From the NCBI GenBank assembly GCA_046349615.1, contig JAXMBZ010000001.1, forward strand, positions 620,001 through 684,000: a DNA stretch of 64,000 nt. Reading direction: 5' to 3'. This DNA is from JADJNY01 sp046349615 (GTDB taxonomy: Bacteria; Planctomycetota; UBA1135; GCA-002686595). This document shows, piece by piece, positions 35,058-43,556 of the stretch; positions within the stretch are counted from its first letter, which is position 1, and each line of letters opens with the position of its first letter. The position numbers were made by a program, and so were the translations under genes. Below the pieces are notes generated by a model. That model did no database searches and was not told the DNA's origin. It saw only the letters and a list, made by a program, of their open reading frames with translations.

Positions 35058-35590
35058 CGCAGTTCGACCTCCGCGAAGCGCGTGGGCTCCTCGAGCGCAC
35101 GCCCGCGCAGCTCACGGCACTGCTCGACGGCCTCGACTCCGCGTGGTTCGAGCGCGACGAAGGGCCGGGGACGTGGACGGTGCGCACCGTGCTCGCCCAC
35201 CTCGTCCACGGCGAGCGCACGGACTGGATCCCGCGCGTCGAGCGCATCCTCCGCGACGGCGAGCGCGTGCCGTTCGACCCGTTCGTGCGCGAGGCCGAGA
35301 TCGCCGGAACGCCGAGCGAACTCCTCGCGCTGTTCCGCGCCGAGCGCGCGGCGAGCCTCGCGCGCCTCGACGCGCTCGCGCTCCGCTCCGCGCACCTCGA
35401 CCAGCGCGGCGTGCACCCGACGTTCGGCTCGGTGACGCTGCGCGAGCTCCTCTCGACGTGGGTCGTCCACGACCTCGGTCACGTCGCGCAGATCGCGCGC
35501 GTGCTGGCGAAGCGCTACGAGCGCGACGTCGGACCGTGGAGCGCGTACCTGCCCGTGCTCGCGGACCGGAAGAGCGGACCCGCGAGCTGA
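35054..35590 (+). CDS. DinB-like four-helix metal-binding protein
   Basis: A 178-residue DinB/YfiT-like protein. The likely metal ligands are three histidines: one in LAHLVHGERTDW and two in VHDLGHVAQIARV. Enzymes of this superfamily are thiol transferases (for example bacillithiol or mycothiol dependent) or have unknown roles. The ATG overlaps the thioesterase stop, so the genes are translated together. No further context points to a substrate. Confidence 0.85.
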   Translation: MTQFDLREARGLLERTPAQLTALLDGLDSAWFERDEGPGTWTVRTVLAHLVHGERTDWIPRVERILRDGERVPFDPFVREAEIAGTPSELLALFRAERAASLARLDALALRSAHLDQRGVHPTFGSVTLRELLSTWVVHDLGHVAQIARVLAKRYERDVGPWSAYLPVLADRKSGPAS

Positions 35591-35709
35591 CGCGCCGGTT
35601 TCGCGCGGCCGGTTTCGTGCTGGAAGGGTGCGCGCGCCCGTGCGAGCTCCGCGCCGAGCCTCTATGCTGGCTCGAAACGCCGCGGAGCCCCCCTTTGCGA
35701 ATCACCCAG

Positions 35710-36567
35710 ATGCACGGCCGCTATCGGCCGATTTTCAGCTTCGAGTTCTTCCCGCCGAAGACCGACGACGGCGCGCGCCACTTGATGACCGCCGTCGCGG
35801 ACCTGAAGTCGGCGTGGAGCCCGGACTTCGTCTCCGTGACCTACGGCGCGGGCGGGAGCACGCGCGACCGCACGCTCGAGGTCGTGAGCCGCATCCAGAA
35901 GGAGCTCAACATCACGACGATGGCGCACCTGACGTGCGTCGGTTCCTCCCGCGCGGAGATCGGCGAGACGGTCGATCGTCTGCGCGCGAGCGGCATCGAG
36001 AACATCCTCGCGCTGCGCGGCGATGCGCCGAAGGAAGCGGGGGCGACGTTCCAAACGGTGCCCGGCGGCTTCAAGCACGCGAGCGAGCTCGTCGGCTACT
36101 TGAAGAGCCGCTCGGACGTCGACATCGGCGCCGCGTGCTACCCCGAGACGCACATCGAGTCGAAGAACGCCGAGGAGGACCTGAAGTGGACGCGCCACAA
36201 GGTCGAGCAGGGCGTGCAGTTCCTGATCACGCAGCTCTTCTTCGACAACGAGTGCTACTGGGCGTTCGTCGACCGCGCACGGCGCGCCGGGATCCAGGTG
36301 CCGATCGTGCCGGGCATCATGCCGATCACGAACGTGGCGCAGGTCGAGCGCTTCACGGAGATGTGCGGTGCGTCGATCCCGCGCGAGCTCTCCGAGCGTC
36401 TGCAGCGCGTGAAGGACGACCCGGCGCTCGTGATGGCGACGGGGATCGAGCACGCGATCCGGCAGTGCCGCAAGCTGCTCGAAGGCGGCGCGCCGGGCCT
36501 GCACTTCTACACGCTGAACAAGAGCCACGCGACGCGCTGCATCCTGGCGGCGGTGCGGCGCGACTGA
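35710..36567 (+). CDS. metF: 5,10-methylenetetrahydrofolate reductase
   Basis: A 285-residue FAD-containing TIM-barrel enzyme that reduces methylene-THF to methyl-THF for methionine synthesis. Family motifs: FSFEFFPPKTDDG at the start (Glu near residue 12), FVSVTYGAGGSTRDRT, NILALRGDAP and QLFFDNECYWAFVDR, PIVPGIMPI. The length is right for the short bacterial MetF. A -10-like TATGCT lies at 35663-35668. The ATG at 35710 is preferred; an in-frame TTG at 35695 is an alternative. It converges with the SRPBCC gene. Confidence 0.95.
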   Translation: MHGRYRPIFSFEFFPPKTDDGARHLMTAVADLKSAWSPDFVSVTYGAGGSTRDRTLEVVSRIQKELNITTMAHLTCVGSSRAEIGETVDRLRASGIENILALRGDAPKEAGATFQTVPGGFKHASELVGYLKSRSDVDIGAACYPETHIESKNAEEDLKWTRHKVEQGVQFLITQLFFDNECYWAFVDRARRAGIQVPIVPGIMPITNVAQVERFTEMCGASIPRELSERLQRVKDDPALVMATGIEHAIRQCRKLLEGGAPGLHFYTLNKSHATRCILAAVRRD

Positions 36568-36602
36568 GCGCGAGCCGGCGGACGCGCTGGACGCTCGCGC
36601 TC
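36566..36602. terminator. Hairpin between convergent genes metF and the SRPBCC gene
   Basis: A 10-bp inverted repeat (GAGCGCGAGC at 36566-36575 with its complement at 36593-36602) starts inside the metF stop and ends 4 bases before the stop of the opposing gene. No clear U-run, so a shared terminator is a reasonable guess only. Confidence 0.4.
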
Positions 36603-36605
36603 CGT

Positions 36606-37121
36606 TCAGCCCGGCCGCACGTCCTCGCCGCAGTGCTTCGCGAGATCCTTCAGCACCGCGTCGATCGTGCGCGTGTACCCGAACACGTAGTGCGCGAGCA
36701 CGCGGAAGAGCGGGCTCTTGATCTCGCCGTCCTCGGTGATCGCGACGCGCGTGCCGAGCTTCTCGCGCGAGATCACGTACGTCCACCGTCCCGCGAACGG
36801 CAGCGACGCGTCCGCGATCACGGTCACGAGCCGGTGCGGCGCGCCCGACGCGTCGACGACGTACGGGATCTTCCCGAACTTCGAGTCCTCGGCCCAGACG
36901 GGCTTCCCGTCGCGATCGGGACGGCGCTCGATGCCCTTCATGCCGCTGCGCCACGCCGGATACGCGGCGAAGTCGGTGAGGAGGCGCCACACGTCCTCGG
37001 GCGGGCGCTGCACGACGACGTGGCGCGTCACGGTGTGCTTCCGCGGCACGAACTGTCCCGCGACGATCACGAGGAGGACGAGCGCGACGACGACGGCGAG
37101 CGCGATCAGGAGCCAGTGCAT
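36606..37121 (-). CDS. SRPBCC (START-like) protein with N-terminal membrane anchor
   Basis: A 171-residue protein with one N-terminal membrane helix (LLIALAVVVALVLLVIVAG) followed by a START/polyketide-cyclase-like domain: VTRHVVVQRPPEDVWRLLTDFAAYPAWRSGMKGIE and a terminal amphipathic helix (RVLAHYVFGYTRTIDAVLKDLAKH). Such proteins bind hydrophobic ligands in a deep cavity. The domain would face the periplasm or cytosol next to the membrane; the orientation is not certain. It stands alone, convergent with metF. Confidence 0.82.
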   Translation of the reverse strand: MHWLLIALAVVVALVLLVIVAGQFVPRKHTVTRHVVVQRPPEDVWRLLTDFAAYPAWRSGMKGIERRPDRDGKPVWAEDSKFGKIPYVVDASGAPHRLVTVIADASLPFAGRWTYVISREKLGTRVAITEDGEIKSPLFRVLAHYVFGYTRTIDAVLKDLAKHCGEDVRPG

Positions 37122-37382
37122 GTGGTGCGGGAGTGGGGGAGTGATGACGAGTTCGTGCGAGCGGATTCAGGAGCGGGGAATCCTACGCGACGGTGGCGCG
37201 TGAGGAACTCCATCGGCGCGTGCGAAGAGCCGAAGAACGCGCCTCGGTTGGCGCTGCCAGGCCGCGTGCGTCGCTCGCGGGCGACGACGCGCCGCGGAGC
37301 TCCCCACTCTCGGTCGCGGCGCCGAGGGGGGCGCGTTCTCCACGGATTGACGGACTCGGAGGCCGCGAGCAGACTCGGGCGC

Positions 37383-37673
37383 ATGGTCTCCGCTTCCGAA
37401 TGGACGCGCCTGCTCGAGCCGAGCTCCCTATCGCTCCCGAGGAAGCCGCGCGTCGTCGACATCATCGCGCGCCCGTACGTCGATCACCTGGGCGACGAGG
37501 AGCTGCTCGTCTACGTCGTGCTCGACGACCGATCGCCCGAAGCGGAGCTCACCTGGCCTAGACTGCGGCCGATCTACGACCGCATCCACGCACGAGTGCG
37601 ATCCCTCGACGACGCGCCGTACCCGTACGTCGAGTTCCGCCGCCGATCCGAGCTCGAAGACAGCGCGTCGTGA
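37383..37673 (+). CDS. Small partner protein of a HEPN-type two-gene module
   Basis: A 96-residue acidic protein: RVVDIIARPYVDHLGDEELLVYVVLDDRSPEAELTW in the middle and PYPYVEFRRRSELED at the end. It is translationally coupled to the HEPN-like gene (GTGA, 37670-37673). The arrangement resembles HEPN/MNT toxin-antitoxin pairs, but the nucleotidyltransferase motif GSxAxGxxxxxSDxDL is absent, so this would be a different partner family. From memory, similar YVVLDD proteins recur upstream of HEPN genes in other bacteria. Antitoxin role is inferred. Confidence 0.6.
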   Translation: MVSASEWTRLLEPSSLSLPRKPRVVDIIARPYVDHLGDEELLVYVVLDDRSPEAELTWPRLRPIYDRIHARVRSLDDAPYPYVEFRRRSELEDSAS

Positions 37674-38206
37674 GCCGGACGTCGATGCCGATTCACGCGC
37701 AGCTCCTGGAGCAGGCTCAGCTCCTGGCGACCCTCGAGCCGCGCAGGCCCGTCCAGGCGAGCGTGCGACGCTCGATCAGCGCGTCGTACTACGCGGTCTT
37801 TCACTTTCTCGTCGGCGAGGCCGCCGGACTGCAGGCGGGGCGCGGCCGGTCCAATGCCGCACACCGCGAGCTCCTGATGCGCTGCTTCAAGCACGGCGAA
37901 ATGGCGGAGGTCTCCAAGGCGTTTCAGCGCGGCTGGAGTCGACTGCCGAGCACCGTGCAACGTCTGGCTCCTGGAGTCGTGACGCACCCGGACGTGCTCC
38001 ACATGGCCGACGCCTTCCTCGATCTGCAGCGTCAGCGACACATCGCGGACTACGATTTGTCGACGCGTGTCCTGCGCCGCACCGCCATCGCTTGCGCGAA
38101 GCAGGCGTCCTCGGCGATTGCCCGCTGGCCTGGCGGGCTTCACGAACCTTCCGCGCGAGCCTTCCTCGCGTGTCTCTCGTGCTGGCAGCGCGTCGCAGCG
38201 CGGTGA
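37670..38206 (+). CDS. HEPN-like domain protein
   Basis: A 178-residue helical protein with a HEPN-like core: VRRSISASYYAVFHFLVGEAAGL (about residues 32-54) matches the RxAYYAxxHxxxxLL helix of HEPN proteins, followed by a long helix with HRELLMRCF and a final DYDLSTRVLRRTA. Many HEPN proteins are RNases of toxin-antitoxin or defence systems; the RxxxxxH motif required for RNase activity is not clearly present, though RSISASYYAVFH has R and H in one helix. The GTG start overlaps the partner gene. It converges with the NHL gene, 46 bases apart. Confidence 0.65.
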   Translation: MSRTSMPIHAQLLEQAQLLATLEPRRPVQASVRRSISASYYAVFHFLVGEAAGLQAGRGRSNAAHRELLMRCFKHGEMAEVSKAFQRGWSRLPSTVQRLAPGVVTHPDVLHMADAFLDLQRQRHIADYDLSTRVLRRTAIACAKQASSAIARWPGGLHEPSARAFLACLSCWQRVAAR

Positions 38207-38252
38207 ACGCGAGCTCGGTGGTTGCGGAGAGTCCCGATGTGCAGCGCGCCGG

Positions 38253-39347
38253 TCACTTCACGTGCTCGAGCTTCGACACCCGCCCGCTCGCGTTCCAGTC
38301 GAGGACGTAGAGATCGCCCTTCGCGTCCCACTCCGCGCAGTGCGGCGACAGGAACACGCCGTCCTTCCACTTCTCCTTCGGCACGCCGTTCTGCGCGCGC
38401 AGCGACTCGTCCGGTTGGTCGCCGAGGTGGCAGACGAGCTCGTTCTTCTCGTTCAGGATCGTCACGCGGCCTGCGAGGTCGGCGACGACGAGCTCCTTTC
38501 CGCGCAGGTGCATGTGGCACGGACGCCGCAGCATGCCGCTGATCACCGAGAGGAACTTGCCGTCGAGGTCGAACGTCTGCAACCGTCCGTTCTCGCGGTC
38601 GGCGACCATCAACACCGGCGGCGTCACGCGCGTGTCGAGCAGGAGCCCGTGCGGCGTGCGGCACTTGCCGGGTTCCGTGCCGGGGCCCGCGAACGACTTC
38701 ACGTACTTGTGGTCCTTGTCGTACTTGTGGATCCACGAGAGCCCGTAGCCGTCCGCGACGAAGAACGCGCCGTCCGGGAGCACCGCGATGCTCGTCGGGT
38801 TGTACTGCTCCTTCCTCTCGTAGACGCCCGACGTCTCGGGCCAGCCGACAGTCCACTGCACGTCGCCGTCGAGCGTGCACTTCACCACTTCGTGGCGCGA
38901 CGTGTGGACGGCGTAGAGGAACTCGCGCTCGCCTTCCTTCACGATCTGCATGCCGTGCATGCCGCCGGCGAAGTCCTTGCCCCACGTCTTCAGGAGCTTG
39001 CCGCTCGCGTCGTAGATCATCACGGCGTCCTGCGTGTCCGTGTTGACGTAGATGCGGCCTTCGGAGTCGTGCGCGACGCAGCCGTGCGTGTTGCCGAGGT
39101 CCTTCCCGTCGGGCCGCGCGCCCCAGTTCTTCACCCAGCGATAGCGATGCGCGCCCTCGCCGATCACGACGGCGTCGTCGGAGCTCGCGTTCGCCGCGAC
39201 CGTGTTCGACTCGGCGTCGGCGGGCGTGCTCGTGTGCTCGTCCGTCCCATCCGCGGAGCGCATTTCCGCGCCTGCGCGCGCGCAGCTCGCCGCGAACGCG
39301 GCGCCGAGGAGGAGCGAGGAGACCACGAGGAACCGCGAGTGCTTCAT
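38253..39347 (-). CDS. NHL-repeat beta-propeller lipoprotein
   Basis: A 364-residue exported protein with a lipobox (AFAASCAR, cysteine near residue 22). The mature part is a six-bladed propeller of NHL type: HGCVAHDSEGRIYVNTD, GMHGMQIVKEG, YNPTSIAVLPDGAFFVADGYG, RTPHGLLLDT, RRPCHMHLRGKELVVADLAGRV and LSPHCAEWDAKGDLYVLDWN. Many blades start with a conserved His, as in copper-containing peptidyl-alpha-hydroxyglycine alpha-amidating lyase-like propellers, so metal binding is possible. The neighbouring upstream gene encodes a thioredoxin-like protein only 10 bases away; the two may act together outside the cytosol. Confidence 0.82.
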   Translation of the reverse strand: MKHSRFLVVSSLLLGAAFAASCARAGAEMRSADGTDEHTSTPADAESNTVAANASSDDAVVIGEGAHRYRWVKNWGARPDGKDLGNTHGCVAHDSEGRIYVNTDTQDAVMIYDASGKLLKTWGKDFAGGMHGMQIVKEGEREFLYAVHTSRHEVVKCTLDGDVQWTVGWPETSGVYERKEQYNPTSIAVLPDGAFFVADGYGLSWIHKYDKDHKYVKSFAGPGTEPGKCRTPHGLLLDTRVTPPVLMVADRENGRLQTFDLDGKFLSVISGMLRRPCHMHLRGKELVVADLAGRVTILNEKNELVCHLGDQPDESLRAQNGVPKEKWKDGVFLSPHCAEWDAKGDLYVLDWNASGRVSKLEHVK

Positions 39348-39357
39348 GGGGGAGCCT

Positions 39358-40317
39358 TCAATGCACGTGGGACGCCGGGCCGATCGCGACGTGCTCGCGC
39401 AACGACTCGGTGGAACGATGGAGCGCGGCGGAGTCCGTCGCGACGTCGAGCGCGGCGCAGGCGTCGAGCGCGAGCGCGTCGAGCCCGCTCTCGTGCAGCG
39501 TCCGCGCGGCGCGGAGGAGCGCGTCGAGCTCGCACGGCACGCGCTCGACGTCGGCGAGCACGCGCGGGAGGAGCGTCCGCGCCTCGTCCGTGCGCCGGGC
39601 GGCGAGCGCGACGAGCGCGCAGGTGAGCGCAAGGCGGCGCTCGAGGTGGTCTGCGCGCGTCGCGTCGTCCGGCGCGCATCGCGCCGCGTCGATCCACGCG
39701 CGTCGAGCGGCCTCGTTCGGCATGGACGGCGCAGGGCGGCTCGGCGCGCAGTGTGCGAGCTCCTGTTCGGCGCGCTCGACGTCGCCGCGGAGCAGCGCGA
39801 TCCGCGCGCGACGCTCGTGCAGCACCTCGGGCGCGTCCGTCGAGCACACGACGAGCGCTTCGAGCTCCGCTTCCGCCGCGTCCCACGCGCCGAACGCGAT
39901 CCGTGCGTCGATGCGAGCGAGTGCACCCTCGGACGCGTACCTCAGCTCGTGACTCGCGCGCTCCGTCGCGAGCACCGAGCGCGTTCCTTCGAGAAACGCC
40001 CTGCACGTATCGGCGTCCGCCGGACCGCGCAGCACGCCGACCACGGAGCCGCTCGCGTCGAGCACGCACGCCGCGAGCACCCCGCGCCCGCCGACGAGGA
40101 ACTCGAACTCGCGCGCGTGGTCGCACGCGTCGAACACCTCGACGCTCCAGCCGTGCGCGAGTTCCTCCACGACGCTCGGCGCACGCCACGTCCGCTCGGC
40201 GCGCCGCGCGGCCTCCCGCTCTTCGCAGGTGAACCGTACGAGCCGCGCTTCGACCGCGCGTGCGTCCGAGGGGTGAGCGAGCGCGAGGAACAGCCCGGAG
40301 AGGAGCGCGACGGTCAC
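39358..40317 (-). CDS. Exported thioredoxin-like protein with helical repeats
   Basis: A 319-residue protein starting at a GTG chosen for its strong Shine-Dalgarno (GAGGAGG, 5 bases before). A short hydrophobic signal (ALLSGLFLALAHPSDA) is followed by a thioredoxin-like domain: WSVEVFDACDHAREFEFLVGGRGVLAACVLDASGSVVGVLRG. The CxxC redox motif is not there (only single cysteines), so it is not a standard thioredoxin. The C-terminal half is an array of helix pairs rich in Ala, Glu and Arg, similar to TPR. Its stop is 10 bases before the NHL lipoprotein start. Function unknown. Confidence 0.6.
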   Translation of the reverse strand: MTVALLSGLFLALAHPSDARAVEARLVRFTCEEREAARRAERTWRAPSVVEELAHGWSVEVFDACDHAREFEFLVGGRGVLAACVLDASGSVVGVLRGPADADTCRAFLEGTRSVLATERASHELRYASEGALARIDARIAFGAWDAAEAELEALVVCSTDAPEVLHERRARIALLRGDVERAEQELAHCAPSRPAPSMPNEAARRAWIDAARCAPDDATRADHLERRLALTCALVALAARRTDEARTLLPRVLADVERVPCELDALLRAARTLHESGLDALALDACAALDVATDSAALHRSTESLREHVAIGPASHVH

Positions 40318-40363
40318 CGCGCCTCCTCGCGCACGGTCGTGCGCCGCGAGACCGAGGCCTGTC

Positions 40364-41035
40364 TCAAGGCACGCGCGCCTCGCCCGAGCCGGTGCCGCGA
40401 CCGCGCTCGCCGATGCGCAGCGAGAACTGCCCCGTGCGCGGGTCGTACGCGAAGAGCTCCGCCGTCGCGATCTTGAAGAACCAGCCGTGCAGACGGAGCT
40501 TGCCCTCGGCGAGCCGGTGCTGCACGCACGCGTGCGAGTGCAGGTTCTCGAGCGCGAAGAGCACGTTTTCCTCCGCCGCGGCCGTGACGCGCGCGCGCGA
40601 ATCGGCGACATGGGCGTACTTCGCCTCGACCATGCGCCGCACGGGCGCGGCGAGCTCGAGCCAGCGCTCGAGGTGTCCGAGGCGTCCCGGCATCGGGGAT
40701 CCGTTCATCAGCGCCTCCATCGCGCCGCACTGCGAGTGACCGCACACGACGACGTCGGACACCCCGAGCGCCTCGACCGCGAACTCGATCGCCGCCGACG
40801 TCGACGACGAGTCCTGCTCGGCGGAGTGCGGCACGATGTTGCCGACGTTCTTGACGACGAAGAGGTCGCCGGGGCGGCTCTGCGTGATCAGCTCCGCGAG
40901 CACGCGGGAGTCCGAGCACGTGATGAACAGCGTGTGCGGGTTCTGGCCTTCGCGCGAGAGGCGCTGGAACAGCTCCTCGTAGCGGCCGAACTCGTCGCTG
41001 TGGAAGCGGTGGACTCCGTCGATCAGGCGTTGCAT
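40364..41035 (-). CDS. Beta-class carbonic anhydrase
   Basis: A 223-residue zinc enzyme interconverting CO2 and bicarbonate. The zinc ligands are C40 (ITCSDSR), H100 and C103 (CGHSQCGAM), and the D42-R44 dyad that controls the active site is present. The order DLFVVKNVGNIVP and SAAIEFAVEALGV is typical of beta enzymes. It lies 44 bases downstream of mrp and 46 bases before the thioredoxin-like gene, all on the minus strand, so a shared transcript is possible. Cytosolic, no signal peptide. Confidence 0.95.
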   Translation of the reverse strand: MQRLIDGVHRFHSDEFGRYEELFQRLSREGQNPHTLFITCSDSRVLAELITQSRPGDLFVVKNVGNIVPHSAEQDSSSTSAAIEFAVEALGVSDVVVCGHSQCGAMEALMNGSPMPGRLGHLERWLELAAPVRRMVEAKYAHVADSRARVTAAAEENVLFALENLHSHACVQHRLAEGKLRLHGWFFKIATAELFAYDPRTGQFSLRIGERGRGTGSGEARVP

Positions 41036-41079
41036 GCGGCGTCGTCCTCGCGCTCGGGGGGAGAGATCAGGTTACGCGA

Positions 41080-42225
41080 TCACTGCAGGATCGGGAGCGC
41101 CTGGTGCGAACGGATCGCGATGCGCTGCGCGAGCCGGCCCGCGATCTCCTGGAAGCGGCGCGCGACGAGCGAGTCGGGCTCCGCGATCGTGATCGGGTCG
41201 CCCGCGTCGCCGCCGACGCGCACGCTCGGGTTGAGCGGGATCTGGCCGAGCACCGGACAGCCGTGCCGCTCGGCGAGCTTCTGCGCGCCGCCCTTGCCGA
41301 ACACGTCGACGACGGTCGCGAAGCGTCCGTGGGAGTCGGTGACGAGCTCGACCGGTTTGCCGCCCGCTTCCAGCCGCACTTTCGTTCCGGCGCGCGCGCC
41401 CTCGACCGTGCCTTCGATCGCGTAGCCCGCCATGTTCTCGACGATGCCGAGCAGCTCGACGTTCACCTGGCGGAACATCGCGATCGCCTTGCCGACGTCG
41501 AAGGTCGAGACGGCCTGCGGCGTCGTGACGAGCACGGCGCCGGAGAGCGGCACGATCTGCGCGAGCGAGAGCTGCGCGTCGCCCGTGCCCGGCGGCATGT
41601 CGACGAGCAGGTAGTCGAGCGGGCCCCAGAACACGTCGGAGAGGAACTGCTCGATCAGCTTGTGCACCATCGGTCCGCGCCAGACGACGGGCTTCTCCTC
41701 CGGGAGGAGGTAGCCGATCGACATCGTGCGCACGCCGTGGCGCTCCTTCGGGAGCAGCTTGCCCGCGAACTGCTGCGGCTCGCCGCCGAGGCCCATCATC
41801 ATCGGGATGTCCGGGCCGTACACGTCGCAGTCGACGAGGCCGACCTTCGCGCCCGTCTTCGCGAGCGCGCACGCGAGGTTCACGCTCACGGTGCTCTTGC
41901 CGACGCCGCCCTTGCCGCTCGAGATCGCGACGATGTGCTGGATGTCGGGCGCGATGTTGCGCTGCACCGGCGCGCGCGCGACGGCAGTCATCTCGACGTT
42001 GACCTGCTTCACGCCGGGGAGGGCTTTGAGCAGCGTCTCCGCCTGCTCCTTCATCTGGTCCTTCACCGGGCACGCGGGCGTCGTCAGGTTGATCGTCACC
42101 TTGACGACGCCGTCGCAGATCGTGTGCTGCGTCACGAAGCCGAGCGTGACGATGTCCTGGTGGAGGTCGGGGTCCTGGATCTGACGCAGAGCGTCGAGGA
42201 TCTGTTCCTTGGTCGTTTCGCGCAC
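41080..42225 (-). CDS. mrp: Mrp/NBP35-type iron-sulfur carrier ATPase
   Basis: A 381-residue P-loop protein (ApbC/Mrp) that binds and transfers Fe-S clusters. An N-terminal MIP18/DUF59 domain (residues 1-85, DPDLHQDIVTLGFV and TTPACPVKDQM) precedes the ATPase with the deviant Walker A SSGKGGVGKSTVSVNLA, then VDCDVYGPDIPMMMG and DMPPGTGDAQL. The CxxC that bridges two Mrp chains is not visible in the segment ENMAGYAIEGTVEGARAG, where related proteins have ENMSYFxCPxC; this C-pair may be lost. The start is a GTG at 42225 before the DUF59 domain. A longer open frame upstream is a high-G+C artefact. Confidence 0.92.
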   Translation of the reverse strand: MRETTKEQILDALRQIQDPDLHQDIVTLGFVTQHTICDGVVKVTINLTTPACPVKDQMKEQAETLLKALPGVKQVNVEMTAVARAPVQRNIAPDIQHIVAISSGKGGVGKSTVSVNLACALAKTGAKVGLVDCDVYGPDIPMMMGLGGEPQQFAGKLLPKERHGVRTMSIGYLLPEEKPVVWRGPMVHKLIEQFLSDVFWGPLDYLLVDMPPGTGDAQLSLAQIVPLSGAVLVTTPQAVSTFDVGKAIAMFRQVNVELLGIVENMAGYAIEGTVEGARAGTKVRLEAGGKPVELVTDSHGRFATVVDVFGKGGAQKLAERHGCPVLGQIPLNPSVRVGGDAGDPITIAEPDSLVARRFQEIAGRLAQRIAIRSHQALPILQ

Positions 42226-42482
42226 GGGGTGTCCGTCTTCGTCGGCGCTCGCGCGGCGGCGTCGCCGGCGAGGGGGGTGGAACTCGACGCGCGCGGGGCG
42301 CGCCGTGCGCGCCGACCGGGATCGAGCGCGACTACTGTAGGGACCGCGCGGGATGGGGCAAGCCGGGGGGCGGGCCCTGGGGCGAGACCCGCGCATCGGC
42401 GGCACGCGCGAGCGGTCGGGCCGCGTTCGGGGCGGCCGCGAAAACCGATTCGGGCGAGCTGGATTCGGCCCGGAAACGCGCT

Positions 42483-43541
42483 TCAGGCCGCGTTCGAGCC
42501 CACGGACGCCGCCGAGAGCGTCGCTTCGGCGAGCTTCTCGAGCGGGAGCTGGCGCTCGACTCCTCCGAGGTCGAAGGCGACCTTCGGCATGCCGTAGACG
42601 ACGCTCGACGCCTCGTCTTGGCCGAGCGTGCGCGCTCCGGCCTGGCGCATCGCCAACAAGCCGCGCGCTCCATCGTCGCCCATGCCGGTCATGATCACGC
42701 CGACGGCGCGCGAGCCGAGGACCTCGGCCGCCGATTGGAAGAGCACGTCGACGGACGGGCGATGGTGGTTGACGAGCGGACCTTCTTCGACGCGGACGAT
42801 GCAGCCCGCGCCGTCGCGCACGAGCTTCATGTGGAAATTGCCCGGCGCGATGAGCACGCGCCCCGGGACGCAGCGGTCTCCGTCCTGAGCTTCCTTCACG
42901 CGCACGCTGCAGAGTTCGTTCAGGCGGTCCGCGAAGGCGCGCGTGAACTTCTCCGGCATGTGCTGGACGATCATCACGGCCGGCGATTCGGCCGGGAACG
43001 ACGCGAGGTAGTGCTTGAGCGCCTCGGTGCCGCCCGTCGACGCGCCGACGCAGATGTAGCGCTCCATCGCGCCGATGCGCATCGAGGCGGACGTCTGGAC
43101 GCGCTGCGGAGGAGCCGACGGCGCCGCCGTGCGCGCGAGCCGCGCGCGAGCGGCCGTCTTCACCTTCTGCAGCACCTCGGCGGTGAGGAGCGGCAGCAGG
43201 TCCTTCACGTCGCTCTTCGGCTTCGCGACGAAGTCGACGGCACCGAGCTCGAGCGCGCGCAGCGTCTCGGAGGCGCCCTGCTCGGTCAGCGACGAGATCA
43301 TCACGACCGGCATCGGCCGCGAGCGCATCAGCTTCTCGAGGAACGTGAGCCCGTCCATGCGCGGCATCTCGACGTCGAGCGTGAGCACGTCGGGTGAGAG
43401 CTGCATGATCTTCTCGCGCGCGACGTACGGATCGGGCGCGACGCCGACGACTTCGATCTCGGGATCCGACGACAGGATCGTCGTCAGGAGCTGTCGCACG
43501 AGCGCCGAGTCGTCGATCACGAGCACGCGGATGCGGGGCAT
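42483..43541 (-). CDS. cheB: Chemotaxis protein-glutamate methylesterase
   Basis: A 352-residue response regulator that demethylates and deamidates receptors. The receiver domain has D10, D11 and the phospho-acceptor D56, then a linker (residues 132-155), then the esterase with S168 (GASTGG), H194 (VQHMP) and D289/D290 (GMGDDG). It is the last gene of the chemotaxis operon, 15 bases after cheD. In some bacteria CheB binds receptors through their C-terminal pentapeptide; the DGFIEF tails here may play that part. Confidence 0.96.
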   Translation of the reverse strand: MPRIRVLVIDDSALVRQLLTTILSSDPEIEVVGVAPDPYVAREKIMQLSPDVLTLDVEMPRMDGLTFLEKLMRSRPMPVVMISSLTEQGASETLRALELGAVDFVAKPKSDVKDLLPLLTAEVLQKVKTAARARLARTAAPSAPPQRVQTSASMRIGAMERYICVGASTGGTEALKHYLASFPAESPAVMIVQHMPEKFTRAFADRLNELCSVRVKEAQDGDRCVPGRVLIAPGNFHMKLVRDGAGCIVRVEEGPLVNHHRPSVDVLFQSAAEVLGSRAVGVIMTGMGDDGARGLLAMRQAGARTLGQDEASSVVYGMPKVAFDLGGVERQLPLEKLAEATLSAASVGSNAA

Positions 43542-43556
43542 GGGGCTCTCCGTGGA

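Noticed and set aside
35590..35710. A riboswitch before metF (SAM or cobalamin type)
   Set aside because: The spacer is only about 120 bases and shows none of the conserved boxes I would expect.
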